Notes: generated by a model not told the origin, from the sequence alone. A DNA stretch of 64,000 nt from Crossiella cryophila (GCF_014204915.1 NZ_JACHMH010000001.1:7403501-7467500); one strand, 5' to 3'; shown: positions 32,353-42,166, counted from the stretch's first letter. Program-made: numbers and translations.

Positions 32353-33051
32353 CGGATGACCAGTCCTCCCGTTTAGAGATTGTGATCGAGCCCCCCCAAG
32401 GCACGTTCACCCAGTTGGGTTCCTCAACGGAATTGATCGTCTGGGTATGGCCCAAGACCTGTCAACGCGAGACCAACAGCCTGTCTTAAGACTGTGGTCC
32501 TCCGCACCTACAGGTTCGGACCGTGCGGACCCCCGCGCTGACCGGCGGAAATGCGGTGCGGTGGCCGCACCCAGACACCCGCACCCGCCCCATTCAGGCG
32601 AAACTGTCACCGTAGGCAATTGGCGATTACCGGGAGTCACCCTCAAATCAATCTCAAGTTTGGCAGATGACGGCCATTGTTATACGGAGAACTACATTTC
32701 TTGTCATCCAGCCCGAGAGTCACGCCATCAACACGTGTAGACGAAGCATGGCGTACTCCGATCCGGGTAAATCCCTGACTGGTGCCATGACATCGAGCCT
32801 CTCGATTCAACGGTTGCCTGCCGAACTTCGTGGGTAGGTTCGATGGCGATTTCCCGACTGCGCCCGAGGAGTGGCCATGGACCCGCGGAACCACACGCCG
32901 GGCGCCGTCCAGCGCGCCCACCAGGCAGGTGTCCTCCGCCGGGCCACAACGGCTGTCCTCCGGGAGGACTACACCGCGGCCGGGACCGGGCCAGGACACA
33001 GCTCGGCCGCCGCGACCGGAACCTGTCGCGGCGGCCGAGGTCCGGGCCGGC
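32353..33051. other. 699-bp gap upstream of the PAS-LuxR gene
   Basis: No gene can be supported; short frames on both strands have no recognisable features or ribosome sites. The 32640-32760 part is noticeably AT-rich and may be the regulator's distal control region. A 10-bp palindrome GTCTTAAGAC is at 32483-32492. The right end carries the fucosidase terminator. Confidence 0.5.
33003..33038. terminator. Hairpin terminator of the fucosidase gene
   Basis: Perfect 14-bp GC-rich stem 33003-33016 / 33025-33038 with an 8-nt loop, 14 bp past the fucosidase stop codon on the minus strand. No clear U-tract, as is usual in actinomycetes. Confidence 0.8.
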
Positions 33052-35514
33052 TCAGCGTCCCCGCACCACCACTTCGGCCAGCGACAACGGATCGGTGGCC
33101 GAGGCGAGCTGCACCCGCACGTGCCGCCCGGCCTTGCCAGCCATGCCGATCGCGGTCGGCCGCCCGGCCATTCCCGGCTGGTGCACCGCGGTGACCCCCG
33201 GAGTGGCCAGGGCGTCACGCAGTGCGTCCGCGGTGATCGGCGTGTCCGAGACCAACACCCAGTAGTCGGAAAGTCGTCGCGCACAGCAATCAGTGCGGTT
33301 CCAGATCTCGATGGTCTCGATGGCCACCGGCCTGCCGAGGTCCACCTGCCACCACGCCTGGTTCGCGGGTTCGGCGGTGTGCGAGGTGGAGTTGTCCCGG
33401 AGGTAGTCACCCGCGGTGTTGCCGTCCACCGCCCGCTCCGGCACCCCGCCCCAGGCCAGGCTGACCTGACTGGCGGCCTTGCCCCTGGCCTGGTTCGGCA
33501 GCACCACCCGCACCTGACCGGCCAGCTCCAGCTCCCTGGCCACCCCGGTCACCACCGCCGTCACCTCTTGTATTGCAGGTGTGGCCTCGGCGGGCACGGT
33601 CACCGGCACCAGCACGGTGCGGGTCTGCCCCGGCGCCAGCCCGGTGAAGGGCACGGCCGCGCCGACCGACCATTCGGTAGGGGCGCGTAATCCGACCGTG
33701 CCGCTGACCGCCCTGGACCGCAGGTTGGTCACCCGCACCGGGACCTCGATCCGGCTGCCGGTCTCCACCTGCGTGGGCGGTTCGGCCCAGCCGACCACCC
33801 GGTCGGTAGGCGCCACCAGCCCGCTCAGTCGTGCGCCCAGCTCCTGGCCCTGGTGCGCGGGTTCGGCCCGCGCGATGGTCACCGGCGTGACCTGCCGCCC
33901 CCGCACGGTGAACGGCCCGATCGCGCCACCGAGCAACTCTGCCCCGGTCAGCACCCGGCTCTGCTCCCCCACGCTGACCCGGTACCGGCTGTCCGGTTCG
34001 GCGGTCCCCCGCAACGTCAAGGAAACAGAGCCGGACCGCTCGCCGCTCAGGTGCGCGGTCTGCCGCACGCCGGTCTGCCGGGTGCTGGGGTAACTGCCCT
34101 GGTCGGCATAGCTGTTGCCGCGCTCGAAATCGTCCTCGCCCAGCACCCAGGCGCCGTCCCGGCCGGCCCGCACCGTGTTCGCCGGGATGATCCGCAGCTC
34201 CCCGGCCAGCTCCACCCTGAGCACCGGCAGCACCTTGTCCTTGGGCGCGGCGGGCAACCGCACCACCAGGTCCTCGCCGTCCTGCCGCCAGTCCAGCCTG
34301 CCCGCGCCGTCCTCGCTGACCCGGCGCACCCGGGTGGCCAGGCCGGGCAGCCGCAGCTCACCGGTACTCGGCCACTGCGTGACGTGCAGGAACAGGTCGT
34401 TCCCCTTCGCCGTGACCTCGCCCCAGGGCTGCCCGCCGAACCGGGTCGCCGAGGCGCCCAGCACCGCGCCGGGGTGGCTGCCCAGCCAGGACCCGATGCC
34501 ACGCAGCACGTCCGCCTCGAACTCCACCACCGAACCGTCCCCGCGCGGACCGATGTTGAGCAGGTAGTTCCCGCCCCTGGCCCGCACGCTGGTCAGCCCG
34601 ACCACCAGGTCGCGGATCTTGCCGGGCAGGTCCTCCCGCCGCTGCCAGCTCCGGTAACCCCAGGTCTCGTGGTAGATCGAGGCCGGGGTCTGCCAGGTGC
34701 CGTCCAGTGGCACAGTCGGGATCTCGTTGTCCCCGAGCGTGCGGAAGTCGCCGGTGTTGTTCCAGATCCGGCTGTTGATCACCGCCCGCGGCCGCAGTTC
34801 ACGCACGATCCCGGCGAATCGCCTGCTCTGCGCCACGGTCGGCGCGGACATGTCGAACCAGACCTCGGCGATCTCGCCGTAGTCGGTCATCAGCTCGCGC
34901 AGCTGGGCCTCGATCACCGGCTCCATCGCGGCCGGGATCGGGTTGTTGTTGCCGCCGTCGAAGCTGTGCCCCTGGTGCCAGTCGACCAGCGAGAAGTACA
35001 CGCCGAAGCCGAGTCCCTGGGCCCGGCATGCCTCGCCGAGCAGTTTGAGCGGGTCCTTCTTATATGGGGTCGCGTCGACCACGTTGTAACCGGTGGTGGC
35101 GGTGCCGAACATGGCGAAGCCGTCGTGGTGCTTGCTGGTGATCACCACGTACTTCATGCCCGCCTGCTTGGCCAGCGCGCAGATCCCCGCCGGGTCGAAC
35201 CTGGCCGGCTGGAAGCGGGCGGCCACCTCGCGGTACTCGGGCTCGGAGATGTTCGCCCACATCTGGATCTGCTCGCTGTAGCCGCTGGTCACCGGCTGCC
35301 CGCGCCAGACCCCGCCGAGTTCGGAGTAGACCCCCCAGTGGATGAACAGCCCGAACTGCAGCCGCTGCCAGGCCGCCAGTTCCGGGTCGGGGCTCAGTTC
35401 CACCACGCCGGGGATGCCGCGCACCGGCCTCTGTTGTTCCGCCGCACCTGCCGCCCCGGTCAGGCTCAGGCCCAGTAACAGGGCGAGCAGCAGGCAGCAC
35501 GATCTCCGCATCAT
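33052..35514 (-). CDS. Secreted GH29 alpha-L-fucosidase with NEW3 and discoidin domains
   Basis: 820 residues from ATG 35514, GAGGAG 6 nt upstream. Sec signal peptide (MMRRSCCLLLALLLGL, then an AGA cleavage region). GH29 catalytic domain about 45-370: FGLFIHWGVYS, VVITSKHHDGFAMF, EVWFDMSAP with the likely nucleophile Asp near 219. A beta-sandwich region (about 370-560) is followed by an NPCBM-associated NEW3 type domain (about 570-690) and a C-terminal F5/8 type C domain (about 700-820, WWQVDLGRPVAIETIEIWNR). It would release terminal alpha-L-fucose outside the cell. It sits at the edge of the polyketide cluster, but nothing shows that it belongs to it. Confidence 0.92.
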   Translation of the reverse strand: MMRRSCCLLLALLLGLSLTGAAGAAEQQRPVRGIPGVVELSPDPELAAWQRLQFGLFIHWGVYSELGGVWRGQPVTSGYSEQIQMWANISEPEYREVAARFQPARFDPAGICALAKQAGMKYVVITSKHHDGFAMFGTATTGYNVVDATPYKKDPLKLLGEACRAQGLGFGVYFSLVDWHQGHSFDGGNNNPIPAAMEPVIEAQLRELMTDYGEIAEVWFDMSAPTVAQSRRFAGIVRELRPRAVINSRIWNNTGDFRTLGDNEIPTVPLDGTWQTPASIYHETWGYRSWQRREDLPGKIRDLVVGLTSVRARGGNYLLNIGPRGDGSVVEFEADVLRGIGSWLGSHPGAVLGASATRFGGQPWGEVTAKGNDLFLHVTQWPSTGELRLPGLATRVRRVSEDGAGRLDWRQDGEDLVVRLPAAPKDKVLPVLRVELAGELRIIPANTVRAGRDGAWVLGEDDFERGNSYADQGSYPSTRQTGVRQTAHLSGERSGSVSLTLRGTAEPDSRYRVSVGEQSRVLTGAELLGGAIGPFTVRGRQVTPVTIARAEPAHQGQELGARLSGLVAPTDRVVGWAEPPTQVETGSRIEVPVRVTNLRSRAVSGTVGLRAPTEWSVGAAVPFTGLAPGQTRTVLVPVTVPAEATPAIQEVTAVVTGVARELELAGQVRVVLPNQARGKAASQVSLAWGGVPERAVDGNTAGDYLRDNSTSHTAEPANQAWWQVDLGRPVAIETIEIWNRTDCCARRLSDYWVLVSDTPITADALRDALATPGVTAVHQPGMAGRPTAIGMAGKAGRHVRVQLASATDPLSLAEVVVRGR

Positions 35515-35648
35515 CGGGTTCTCCTCGTTGAGCACCGGCGCGACGTCGCCAAAGCCGAAGTGATCACCTGTCGGGACTACCAGGAAAGACCCCAGCCGTC
35601 ACTCGATAGGTTGATCAAGTTGTGTTGGCAAGCAGTAGGGGGCAGGCA

Positions 35649-36479
35649 GTGCCGGTGCGGGCGCGAGTGCGGTCGATGGTCGAATCCGCGAGGTTCCAGA
35701 AGGTGATCACCGCCGTGATCCTGGTGAACGCCATCGTGCTCGGCTGCGAGACCTCGCCGACCTTGGTCGCCGAGTACGGCGAGTGGTTACACCTGATCGA
35801 CCGCGCGGTGCTGGCCATCTTCGTGCTGGAGCTGTCCGCCCGGCTCTGGGCACACGGCCCGGCGTTCTTCCGCGATCCGTGGAACTGGTTCGACAGCATC
35901 ATCATCGTGATCGCGCTGCTGCCCACCTCCGGCGCCTTCTCGGTGCTGCGGGCGCTGCGCATCCTGCGTGCCCTGCGCCTGATCTCGGTGGTGCCCAGCA
36001 TGCGCCGGGTGGTCTCCGCGCTGCTCAGCGCCCTGCCCGGGATGGCCTCCATCGGCGCGCTGATCGCACTGGTGCTCTACGTCTCGGCGGTGATGGCCAC
36101 CAAGCTCTTCCGCGAGGTCTCCCCCGAGTACTTCGCCGACCTCGGCGACTCGCTGTTCACCCTGTTCCAGGTGATGACCGGCGAGGCATGGTCGGAGGTG
36201 GCCCGCGGGGTGATGCGGGAACGTCCACTGGCCTGGATCTTCTTCGTCAGCTACATCGTGATCACCTCCTTCACCGTGCTGAACCTGTTCATCGCGGTCG
36301 CGGTCAGCGCGATGGAGGCCCAGCCGTCAGAGAAAGAGGAGCAGGAGAAGGTCTCCGACACCGCCGCGGTGCTCGCCGAACTCCGCGAACTCCGCGCCGA
36401 GGTCCGTGCCCTGCGCGACCCGGACAGCGCGAACCGGCCGCCGGTGTCCACAGTGGACTCCGGCGACCGGTCGCGGTGA
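35649..36479 (+). CDS. Voltage-gated cation channel, NaChBac/BacNav-like
   Basis: 276 residues from GTG 35649 (purine-rich GGGGG upstream; GTG 35622 also possible). Six-transmembrane single-repeat channel subunit forming tetramers in the membrane: S1-S3 hydrophobic segments, S4 voltage sensor RALRILRALRLISVVPSMRR near 100-120, pore loop with filter TGEAWSE near 177-183, S6 FTVLNLFIAVAVSAM, and a charged C-terminal coiled coil (about 230-258) as in BacNav channels. Known sodium channels read TLESWAS or TLESWSM; the Gly and the extra Glu here make ion preference uncertain. Convergent with the fasciclin gene. Confidence 0.9.
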   Translation: MPVRARVRSMVESARFQKVITAVILVNAIVLGCETSPTLVAEYGEWLHLIDRAVLAIFVLELSARLWAHGPAFFRDPWNWFDSIIIVIALLPTSGAFSVLRALRILRALRLISVVPSMRRVVSALLSALPGMASIGALIALVLYVSAVMATKLFREVSPEYFADLGDSLFTLFQVMTGEAWSEVARGVMRERPLAWIFFVSYIVITSFTVLNLFIAVAVSAMEAQPSEKEEQEKVSDTAAVLAELRELRAEVRALRDPDSANRPPVSTVDSGDRSR

Positions 36480-36489
36480 GAACCGGTCC

Positions 36490-37143
36490 TTACTTGGGCA
36501 GCAGGACCGAGTCGATCAGGTAGACGGTGGCGTTGGCGGTGTGCACGCCACCGCAGATCACGTTGGCGTCATTGACCTTCAGCGCGTTGCCGGAGCCGGT
36601 GACCTTGACCATGCCGGTCTGCACGGTCTTCTGGTCGCCCGCGATCTTGTCCGGCGCGATCTGGCCCGGCACCACGTGGTAGGTCAGGATCTTGGTCAGC
36701 AGCGCGTCATCGGTCTTGAGCTTCTCGATGGTGGCCGCGTCGATCTTGGCGAAGGCGGAGTCGACCGGCGCGAACACGGTGAACTCACTGCCGTTCAACG
36801 TCGAGACCAGGTTGACCTTCGGGTTCAGCTTGCCGGAGACCGCCGCGACCAGCGTCTTGAGCAGCGGGTTGTTGCTGGCGGCCACCGCGACCGGGTCGGC
36901 GGACATGCCTGCCACCGAGCCGGGACCCTGCGGAACCTGCTGGGCGTAACCGGCACAGCCGGAGCCGACCAGGTCACGGGCCGGATCGGCCATCGCGGCC
37001 GAGGTGGGGGCGGCGCTGGAGGTGGCCGCGGCCGAGGTGGTGCCGGAACTGGCCGCCTGGTCACCGGAGCCACAGGCAGCGGCGGACAGGGCCAGGGAGG
37101 CGACGCCCAGGGCGATGGCGGTGTGGCGGATGCCGCGGTTCAT
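36490..37143 (-). CDS. Fasciclin (FAS1) domain lipoprotein
   Basis: 217 residues from ATG 37143, AGGAG 10 nt upstream. Signal peptide with lipobox LSAAAC, then a Ser/Thr/Ala-rich linker and one FAS1 domain (about 85-217) with [14 protein letters not shown] and [15 protein letters not shown]. Related to mycobacterial MPT70/MPT83 surface proteins; probable role in adhesion or cell-surface interactions. Convergent with the channel gene; stops are about 10 bp apart. Confidence 0.92.
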   Translation of the reverse strand: MNRGIRHTAIALGVASLALSAAACGSGDQAASSGTTSAAATSSAAPTSAAMADPARDLVGSGCAGYAQQVPQGPGSVAGMSADPVAVAASNNPLLKTLVAAVSGKLNPKVNLVSTLNGSEFTVFAPVDSAFAKIDAATIEKLKTDDALLTKILTYHVVPGQIAPDKIAGDQKTVQTGMVKVTGSGNALKVNDANVICGGVHTANATVYLIDSVLLPK

Positions 37144-37309
37144 GACTGGCTGACTCCTGTGGTCTCGGATGCCTGCCCCGGCAAGGGCTTCATCCACGCG
37201 GTGTGTCCAGAGTGGACTCTCCGGACTCGAACGCCTCTTGTTCGTCCGCGGTTCGCCCTCGGATCGACCAACCGAGAGCCTGTGACCACTTCGTTACATT
37301 CCGTACTGC

Positions 37310-37660
37310 TCAGTCACCCTGCGCCCAGGCCGCCACCGGCAGCGACAGGTACACCCCGAAGTCCTCAAGTCCGGTGGCCGCCGCGAGGTCGGCGTGCAGC
37401 CGGTCCACCCGGTCCTGGCGATCGGCGGCCCGGCTCTCGAACCACTTGGACCGCACCTCGATCACCACGTCCAGCCCACCGCGGTCGAGGGGTCCGAAGG
37501 CCCGGAACCGGATGTCCACATCCCCCGGCTGCAGATCCCCGTCGTAGGGCTCCTCCGGGCAGGCCACGGCCAGCGACACCAGGTGCGGCAGCACCGAGCC
37601 GAGTTCACGCAACACCGGTTCGCCGATCTCCGGCGCGTAAGTGACTTCCACAAGCGGCAC
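37310..37660 (-). CDS. Small conserved protein, possibly tautomerase-fold
   Basis: 116 residues from GTG 37660. After processing it would begin with Pro (MPLVEVTYAPE), as in the tautomerase superfamily, and the central PYDGDLQPGDVDIRF and VVIEVRSKW are likely conserved positions in actinobacterial homologues. I do not recognise a studied relative. Stand-alone on the minus strand, divergent from the ABC transporter genes. Confidence 0.6.
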   Translation of the reverse strand: MPLVEVTYAPEIGEPVLRELGSVLPHLVSLAVACPEEPYDGDLQPGDVDIRFRAFGPLDRGGLDVVIEVRSKWFESRAADRQDRVDRLHADLAAATGLEDFGVYLSLPVAAWAQGD

Positions 37661-37768
37661 CCGGCCACCCTAGTTGTCCCCCCACGGGGTCGGCCGCCGA
37701 GTTTTTTCACACCACTTCGCCTCGCCGGGCCGCCACGAGCCCTCCGCCGGATCCGCCGTCGGCTACCC

Positions 37769-38554
37769 ATGGAAACCATGAGGTACGACAACCCACCCGC
37801 CCTGGCCCTGCGCGGACTGGTCAAGCAGTTCGGCGACTCGGTCGCGGTGGCCGGGATCGACCTGGCCGTGGCCACCGGCACCTTCCACGGCCTGGTCGGT
37901 CCCAACGGCGCGGGCAAGACCACCACCCTGTCCATGGCCGTCGGCCTGCTGCGGCCGAGCGCGGGCACCGCCACCGTCGGCGGGGTGGACGTCTGGCGGG
38001 ACCCGGTGGCGGCGAAGCGGCGGATCGGCATGCTGCCCGAGTCCACCCACCTGTTCGACCGGCTCACCGGGCCGGAACTGTTGACCTACAACGGTGTGTT
38101 GCGCGGCCTGGCCCCGGACCTGGTCCGGGCCCGCTCCGCCCAGTTGATCGAGGTGCTCGGCCTTGGCGAGGCCGGGCGCAAGCTGGTCGTGGACTACTCC
38201 ACCGGCATGAAGAAGAAGATCGGCCTGGCCTGCGCGCTGCTGCACACCCCGACCCTGCTCGTGCTGGACGAACCCTTCGAGGCGGTCGACCCGGTCTCCG
38301 CCGGGACCATCCGCGAACTGCTGCGCCGCTACCTCGACGGCGGCGGCACGGTGATCTTCTCCACCCACGTGATGGAGGTCGCCGAGCAGCTCTGCGACCG
38401 GGTCACCATCATCGGCCGCGGCCGGGTGCTGGCCAACGGCACCCTGGACCAGGTCCGCGGCGGACGGCCGCTGCACGAGGTGTTCGTCAACCTGGTCGGC
38501 GGCCCCCGGGGTGGAACGGAGGCGCTGTCGTGGCTTGGCGATTCCTCGCGCTGA
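37769..38554 (+). CDS. ABC transporter ATP-binding protein
   Basis: 261 residues from ATG 37769 (ATG 37778 possible). Walker A GPNGAGKTT near residue 50, signature YSTGMKKKI near 145, Walker B LLVLDEPFEAVDP, and the H-loop STHVMEV. ABC-2-type exporter nucleotide-binding subunit. Overlaps the permease gene by 25 bp, so the two form one transporter. Substrate unknown. Confidence 0.93.
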   Translation: METMRYDNPPALALRGLVKQFGDSVAVAGIDLAVATGTFHGLVGPNGAGKTTTLSMAVGLLRPSAGTATVGGVDVWRDPVAAKRRIGMLPESTHLFDRLTGPELLTYNGVLRGLAPDLVRARSAQLIEVLGLGEAGRKLVVDYSTGMKKKIGLACALLHTPTLLVLDEPFEAVDPVSAGTIRELLRRYLDGGGTVIFSTHVMEVAEQLCDRVTIIGRGRVLANGTLDQVRGGRPLHEVFVNLVGGPRGGTEALSWLGDSSR

Positions 38555-40083
38555 GGTGGCGGGTGCTGCGCAACACCTGCGCCGCGGGCTCCGGCGGACG
38601 GGTCCTCGCGCTGGTCCTCGGCGTGGTCTTCGGCCTTTTCCTTGGCGGACAAGGGTTTGTGCTGCTCGCCAACGCGGGTGACGGGACCGCCGAGGACGCG
38701 CTGTCGCGCACCGCGCTGATCGGGACCGTGATCACCGCGCTGTGGCTGCTCGGTCCGCTGCTCCACGGCACCGACGACACCCTGCAACCGGCCAGGTTCG
38801 CCCTGCTGCCGCTGACCCGCCGCCAGCTGACCACCGGCTTCCTGATCGCCGCGCTGGTCAGCGTGCCCGCGCTGGCCACGCTGGTGGCCACCAGCGGCAC
38901 GATCGTCGCGGCAGGCGCGCACGGGAGCTTCCCGGCACTGGTGGCGGTGCTCGGCTTGCTGCTCGGCCTGGCCGTCTGCCTGATCGGCAGCCGGGTGCTC
39001 AGCGCCGCCTTCGCCCGCCTGCTCGGCAACCGCCGGGCCCGCGACCTGGCCACCGCGGTGGTGTTCCTGCTCGGCGTCGGCGCCTGGCTGGCCTGGACCA
39101 CCCTGTCCGGCAGGCTGTTCACCGGTACCTGGGCGGGCTGGCTGCCCGGCGCCCAGGTGCTGGCCTGGACCCCCCTCGCGGCCCCGTACTCCGCCTGGCA
39201 GGCGGCGGCCAACGGCGAAGTCCTCGCGGCACTGGCGAAACTGGGCGTCGGCCTGGGCACCGTGCTGCTGCTGGCCTGGTGCTGGGGGCGGCTGCTGACC
39301 TCCACCATGACCGCGGCCCGCGCCTCGGATCCGTCCAGGCTCCGGGCCGTGCCGGGTGAGCTGATCCCACGCTGGCTGATCCCGAGTGGCCCTGGCGGCG
39401 CCGTACTGGCCAGGCTGCTGCGGATGTGGTTGCGCGACAACAGGTTCCGCTTCGCGCTGATCAGCAGCCTGGTCCTGCCGTTCGCCCTGGCCTTCGCCTG
39501 GCGGTCCGCCCCGGTCGAGCTGATCACCGCGATCGCGGGCAGCGCGGCGGCACTGAGCCTGGTCAGCACCTTCGGTTACGACGGGCCCGCCTACGCAACG
39601 CACCTGCTCGCCGCCGTGCCCGCCAGGGTCGACCTGCGGGCCCGGCTGGCGGCCAACGCCATGGTCGGCGTGCCGCTGGTGGCGGTGACCGCGGTGGCCC
39701 TCGGCCTGTTCCGCGCGGACAACACGGCCATCCTGCCCGCGCTGGGCGCCGGGGTCGCCGCCTACGGTTGCGCCGCCGGGCTGTGCGCGCTCCTGGCCGC
39801 CACCACCCCCTTCGTGCCCGCGCCCCCGGACAAGCCGTTCGCCTCCCCGCCCGGCGGCCAGGTCAAGCCCGCGCTGGTCGCCTACGGCGGACTGCTGGGC
39901 GGCCTGGCCCTGGGCGCACCGGTGCTCGCCGTGGCCCTCCTGGTCCCCGCGGGCGCCTGGCTGGCACTGCCGCTGGGACTGGGGTGGGCGGCGGTGGCGG
40001 CCGAGTCCGGGGTGCTCCTGGGTGCCCGGCGGGTGGATCGGTGTGGCCCGGAGATCCTGCTGGCGGTCACCCCCGGCCGGTGA
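38530..40083 (+). CDS. ABC transporter permease
   Basis: 517 residues from GTG 38530. Highly hydrophobic with about twelve probable membrane helices in two halves separated by a basic loop near 265-310. Partner of the ATPase just upstream with which it overlaps. The family (large ABC-2 type permeases of actinobacteria) has no firm substrate. Its stop is 3 bp from the convergent kinase gene. Confidence 0.85.
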   Translation: MAWRFLALRWRVLRNTCAAGSGGRVLALVLGVVFGLFLGGQGFVLLANAGDGTAEDALSRTALIGTVITALWLLGPLLHGTDDTLQPARFALLPLTRRQLTTGFLIAALVSVPALATLVATSGTIVAAGAHGSFPALVAVLGLLLGLAVCLIGSRVLSAAFARLLGNRRARDLATAVVFLLGVGAWLAWTTLSGRLFTGTWAGWLPGAQVLAWTPLAAPYSAWQAAANGEVLAALAKLGVGLGTVLLLAWCWGRLLTSTMTAARASDPSRLRAVPGELIPRWLIPSGPGGAVLARLLRMWLRDNRFRFALISSLVLPFALAFAWRSAPVELITAIAGSAAALSLVSTFGYDGPAYATHLLAAVPARVDLRARLAANAMVGVPLVAVTAVALGLFRADNTAILPALGAGVAAYGCAAGLCALLAATTPFVPAPPDKPFASPPGGQVKPALVAYGGLLGGLALGAPVLAVALLVPAGAWLALPLGLGWAAVAAESGVLLGARRVDRCGPEILLAVTPGR

Positions 40084-40086
40084 GCC

Positions 40087-41244
40087 TCAGAGCGCCCACA
40101 GCGCGGCGGCGAGGTCCTCGGCCCTGGTCACCGCGATCCGCGGCGTGTCCACCAGGGCCGCGTCGATCACCGCCGCCAGCGCCGCCGGGATGGTGGCGTC
40201 CCGCTCGCGGATGGGCACCACCGGATCGGTCAGCACCACCAGCACCGGGTCCTCCCCCGGTGGGAAGGTGCGCGGGGAGGCGCCGGTCAGCATCCAGTAC
40301 AGGGAGGCCGCGGCGGCCCACACGTCGACCTCGGGTTTGGCGTACTTGTAGTCGACGATCTGCGGGCGGGGCAGGAACGCGACACTGCCACCGAGGGCGC
40401 CGGTACGGGTGTGACCGGACAGCCCGGCCCGGTCAAAGGCTTTGGCCAGGCCGAAATCGGCGAGTTTGGCGATCGGGTCGTCGTCCGGTCCGGTGAGGAA
40501 GATGTTGTGCGGCTTGACATCCCGGTGCACCAGCCCCACCCCCGGCGCACTGCCCCCGTCGGCGAGCCCGACCCACGGGATGGGCGCCTGATGGGCATAG
40601 GTCAGCGCCTCCAGCACCTGCAGGGTGATCGAGACGGCCTCCGCGACCGGGAGCGGGCCGCGCCGGGCCACCAGGTCGGCCACACTGCCGCCCGCGCAGT
40701 AGCCGGTGGCCAGCACGAAGGCCGAACCGCCCGCACCGGCGCCGCGGAACTCCAGCACGTTGGGGTGGTCCAGCGCCCGGGTGTTCTCGATCTCGCGCAG
40801 GAAGGCGTTGCGCGCCTTGGGATCCACCGCGTCCTCGCCCCACAGGGTCTTGATCGCGACCAGGTCGCCGTCGGCCAGGTCCCTGGCCAGGTGCACCACG
40901 CCCTGGCTGCCCTGACCGAGCTTGCGTACCAGCTCGTAGCCGCTGAGCCCGACCGAGAACCGCAGCACGGTGGCGCCGACGCTGATCTCATCGCCGTGCA
41001 GCAGCCGCACCTCCCCGGTGACCGGCTCGCCGTTGACCCTGGTTCCGTTGCGGCTGCCCAGATCCCGCAGTCGCGCCTCTGGCGGGTCGATCTCCAGCAC
41101 GCAGTGCCTGCGGGAGACCCGCTTGTCGCCGTTGCCCAGGCGCAGGTCGCAGTCAAGCGAACGGCCGATGACGCAGCTGGCTGGTTCGCGGAAGACCTTG
41201 TCCCGCACCAGGTCGTCCGCGGAGAGGGTGACGGTGCTGCGCAT
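40087..41244 (-). CDS. FHA-domain serine/threonine protein kinase
   Basis: 385 residues from ATG 41244. N-terminal FHA domain (about 8-90: VIGRSLDCDLRL, VSRRHCVLEI, LGSRNGTRVNG), which binds phosphothreonine peptides, then a Hanks-type kinase (about 98-380): glycine loop LGQGSQGVVHLA, Lys in VAIKTLW, HRD in LVHRDVKPHNIFL, DFG in LADFGLAKAF. No membrane segment, so cytosolic. Third gene of a tight three-gene set; it starts one base after the TPR gene ends. FHA before kinase is a less common order. Confidence 0.93.
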   Translation of the reverse strand: MRSTVTLSADDLVRDKVFREPASCVIGRSLDCDLRLGNGDKRVSRRHCVLEIDPPEARLRDLGSRNGTRVNGEPVTGEVRLLHGDEISVGATVLRFSVGLSGYELVRKLGQGSQGVVHLARDLADGDLVAIKTLWGEDAVDPKARNAFLREIENTRALDHPNVLEFRGAGAGGSAFVLATGYCAGGSVADLVARRGPLPVAEAVSITLQVLEALTYAHQAPIPWVGLADGGSAPGVGLVHRDVKPHNIFLTGPDDDPIAKLADFGLAKAFDRAGLSGHTRTGALGGSVAFLPRPQIVDYKYAKPEVDVWAAAASLYWMLTGASPRTFPPGEDPVLVVLTDPVVPIRERDATIPAALAAVIDAALVDTPRIAVTRAEDLAAALWAL

Positions 41245-41245
41245 G

Positions 41246-42151
41246 TCAGCCGCGGTCCCGGACGTCCTCGTACACCCGGTAGGCCAAGGCGGCCTCCTCG
41301 GCGCGCCCCAGTTCCTTGAGCGCGTGCGCCCGGTTGTAGTAGTTCTCCGGCACATCCGGCCCGTCGCTGAGCGCGATCTCGATCGCGGCCAGCGCCTCGG
41401 CGTGCCGCCCGAGCCGGATCAGTGCCGCGCCGAGCACGCCGTGGGCCTGCGCGCGCAGGTGCTCGGTGCGGCCGGCGGCCTGCCCGGCCGCGTCCAGCCG
41501 GATGGCCCCTTCGGCGCAGGCCAGCGCGGTCTCGGCCTGGTCCAGATCGATCAGCGTGCCCGCCTTGTCGATCAGTGCGCCCAGGAAACGCGGCTGGACC
41601 CGCAGCGCGCGATCGTAACTACGCACGGCCCGTTCGGGCTGGTTGGACAGCCGGTACACCCCGCCCTGGTCGTGCAGTGCCCGCGCGTTGTGCGGGTCGA
41701 GCCGGACCGCCTGCTCCAGCGCGGCCACCGCGTCGCCGTACCGCCCCAGCTCCCGCAACATGAGCCCGCGCTGGTGTCGCGCGCCGGGGTGACCGGAATG
41801 CTGTCCGAGCACCTGGTCGAACACGGCCAGCGCCTCGGCGTACTGCCCAGCCTCGACCAGCGCCAGACCCTGTTCGTGCAGTTCGGCCACGGCGGCCTTG
41901 GGCCTGCTCCAGACCTCCGGCCGCCGCGCGCCGTCGGCGAGCTTGCCCCCGCACTCGGCACAGCGCGGTCCGCGTAACAGCCCGCCCCGCCCGGCCAGGC
42001 AGCGATCGCAGTAGTTCTGATGGCAGTCCTGGCAGATCCGGAAGCTGATCGCGAAGTGCTCGGGGTCGGCGCGGGCCACCGGGTTGCCGCCGGGCGCCTT
42101 GGACACCGAGATCATCCGCTGGCAGCCCCAGCCGAAACAGACCAGCAGCAC
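41246..42151 (-). CDS. TPR protein with N-terminal zinc-binding cysteines
   Basis: 301 residues from GTG 42151, with AGGGA upstream. The N-terminus has paired cysteines (CFGWGCQR, CQDCHQNYCDRC, CAECGG) likely to bind zinc, followed by tetratricopeptide repeats from about 85 to 295 (for example EQGLALVEAGQYAEALAVFD). A scaffold or adaptor is likely. It lies between two kinase genes, 15 bp from the upstream WD40 kinase and 1 bp from the FHA kinase, so the three probably act together. Confidence 0.85.
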   Translation of the reverse strand: MLLVCFGWGCQRMISVSKAPGGNPVARADPEHFAISFRICQDCHQNYCDRCLAGRGGLLRGPRCAECGGKLADGARRPEVWSRPKAAVAELHEQGLALVEAGQYAEALAVFDQVLGQHSGHPGARHQRGLMLRELGRYGDAVAALEQAVRLDPHNARALHDQGGVYRLSNQPERAVRSYDRALRVQPRFLGALIDKAGTLIDLDQAETALACAEGAIRLDAAGQAAGRTEHLRAQAHGVLGAALIRLGRHAEALAAIEIALSDGPDVPENYYNRAHALKELGRAEEAALAYRVYEDVRDRG

Positions 42152-42166
42152 AGGCAGTCCCTTCGC

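Noticed and set aside
32407-32740. Short genes in the gap before the PAS-LuxR regulator
   Set aside because: Frames of 79-97 codons on both strands lack ribosome sites, domains and codon bias.
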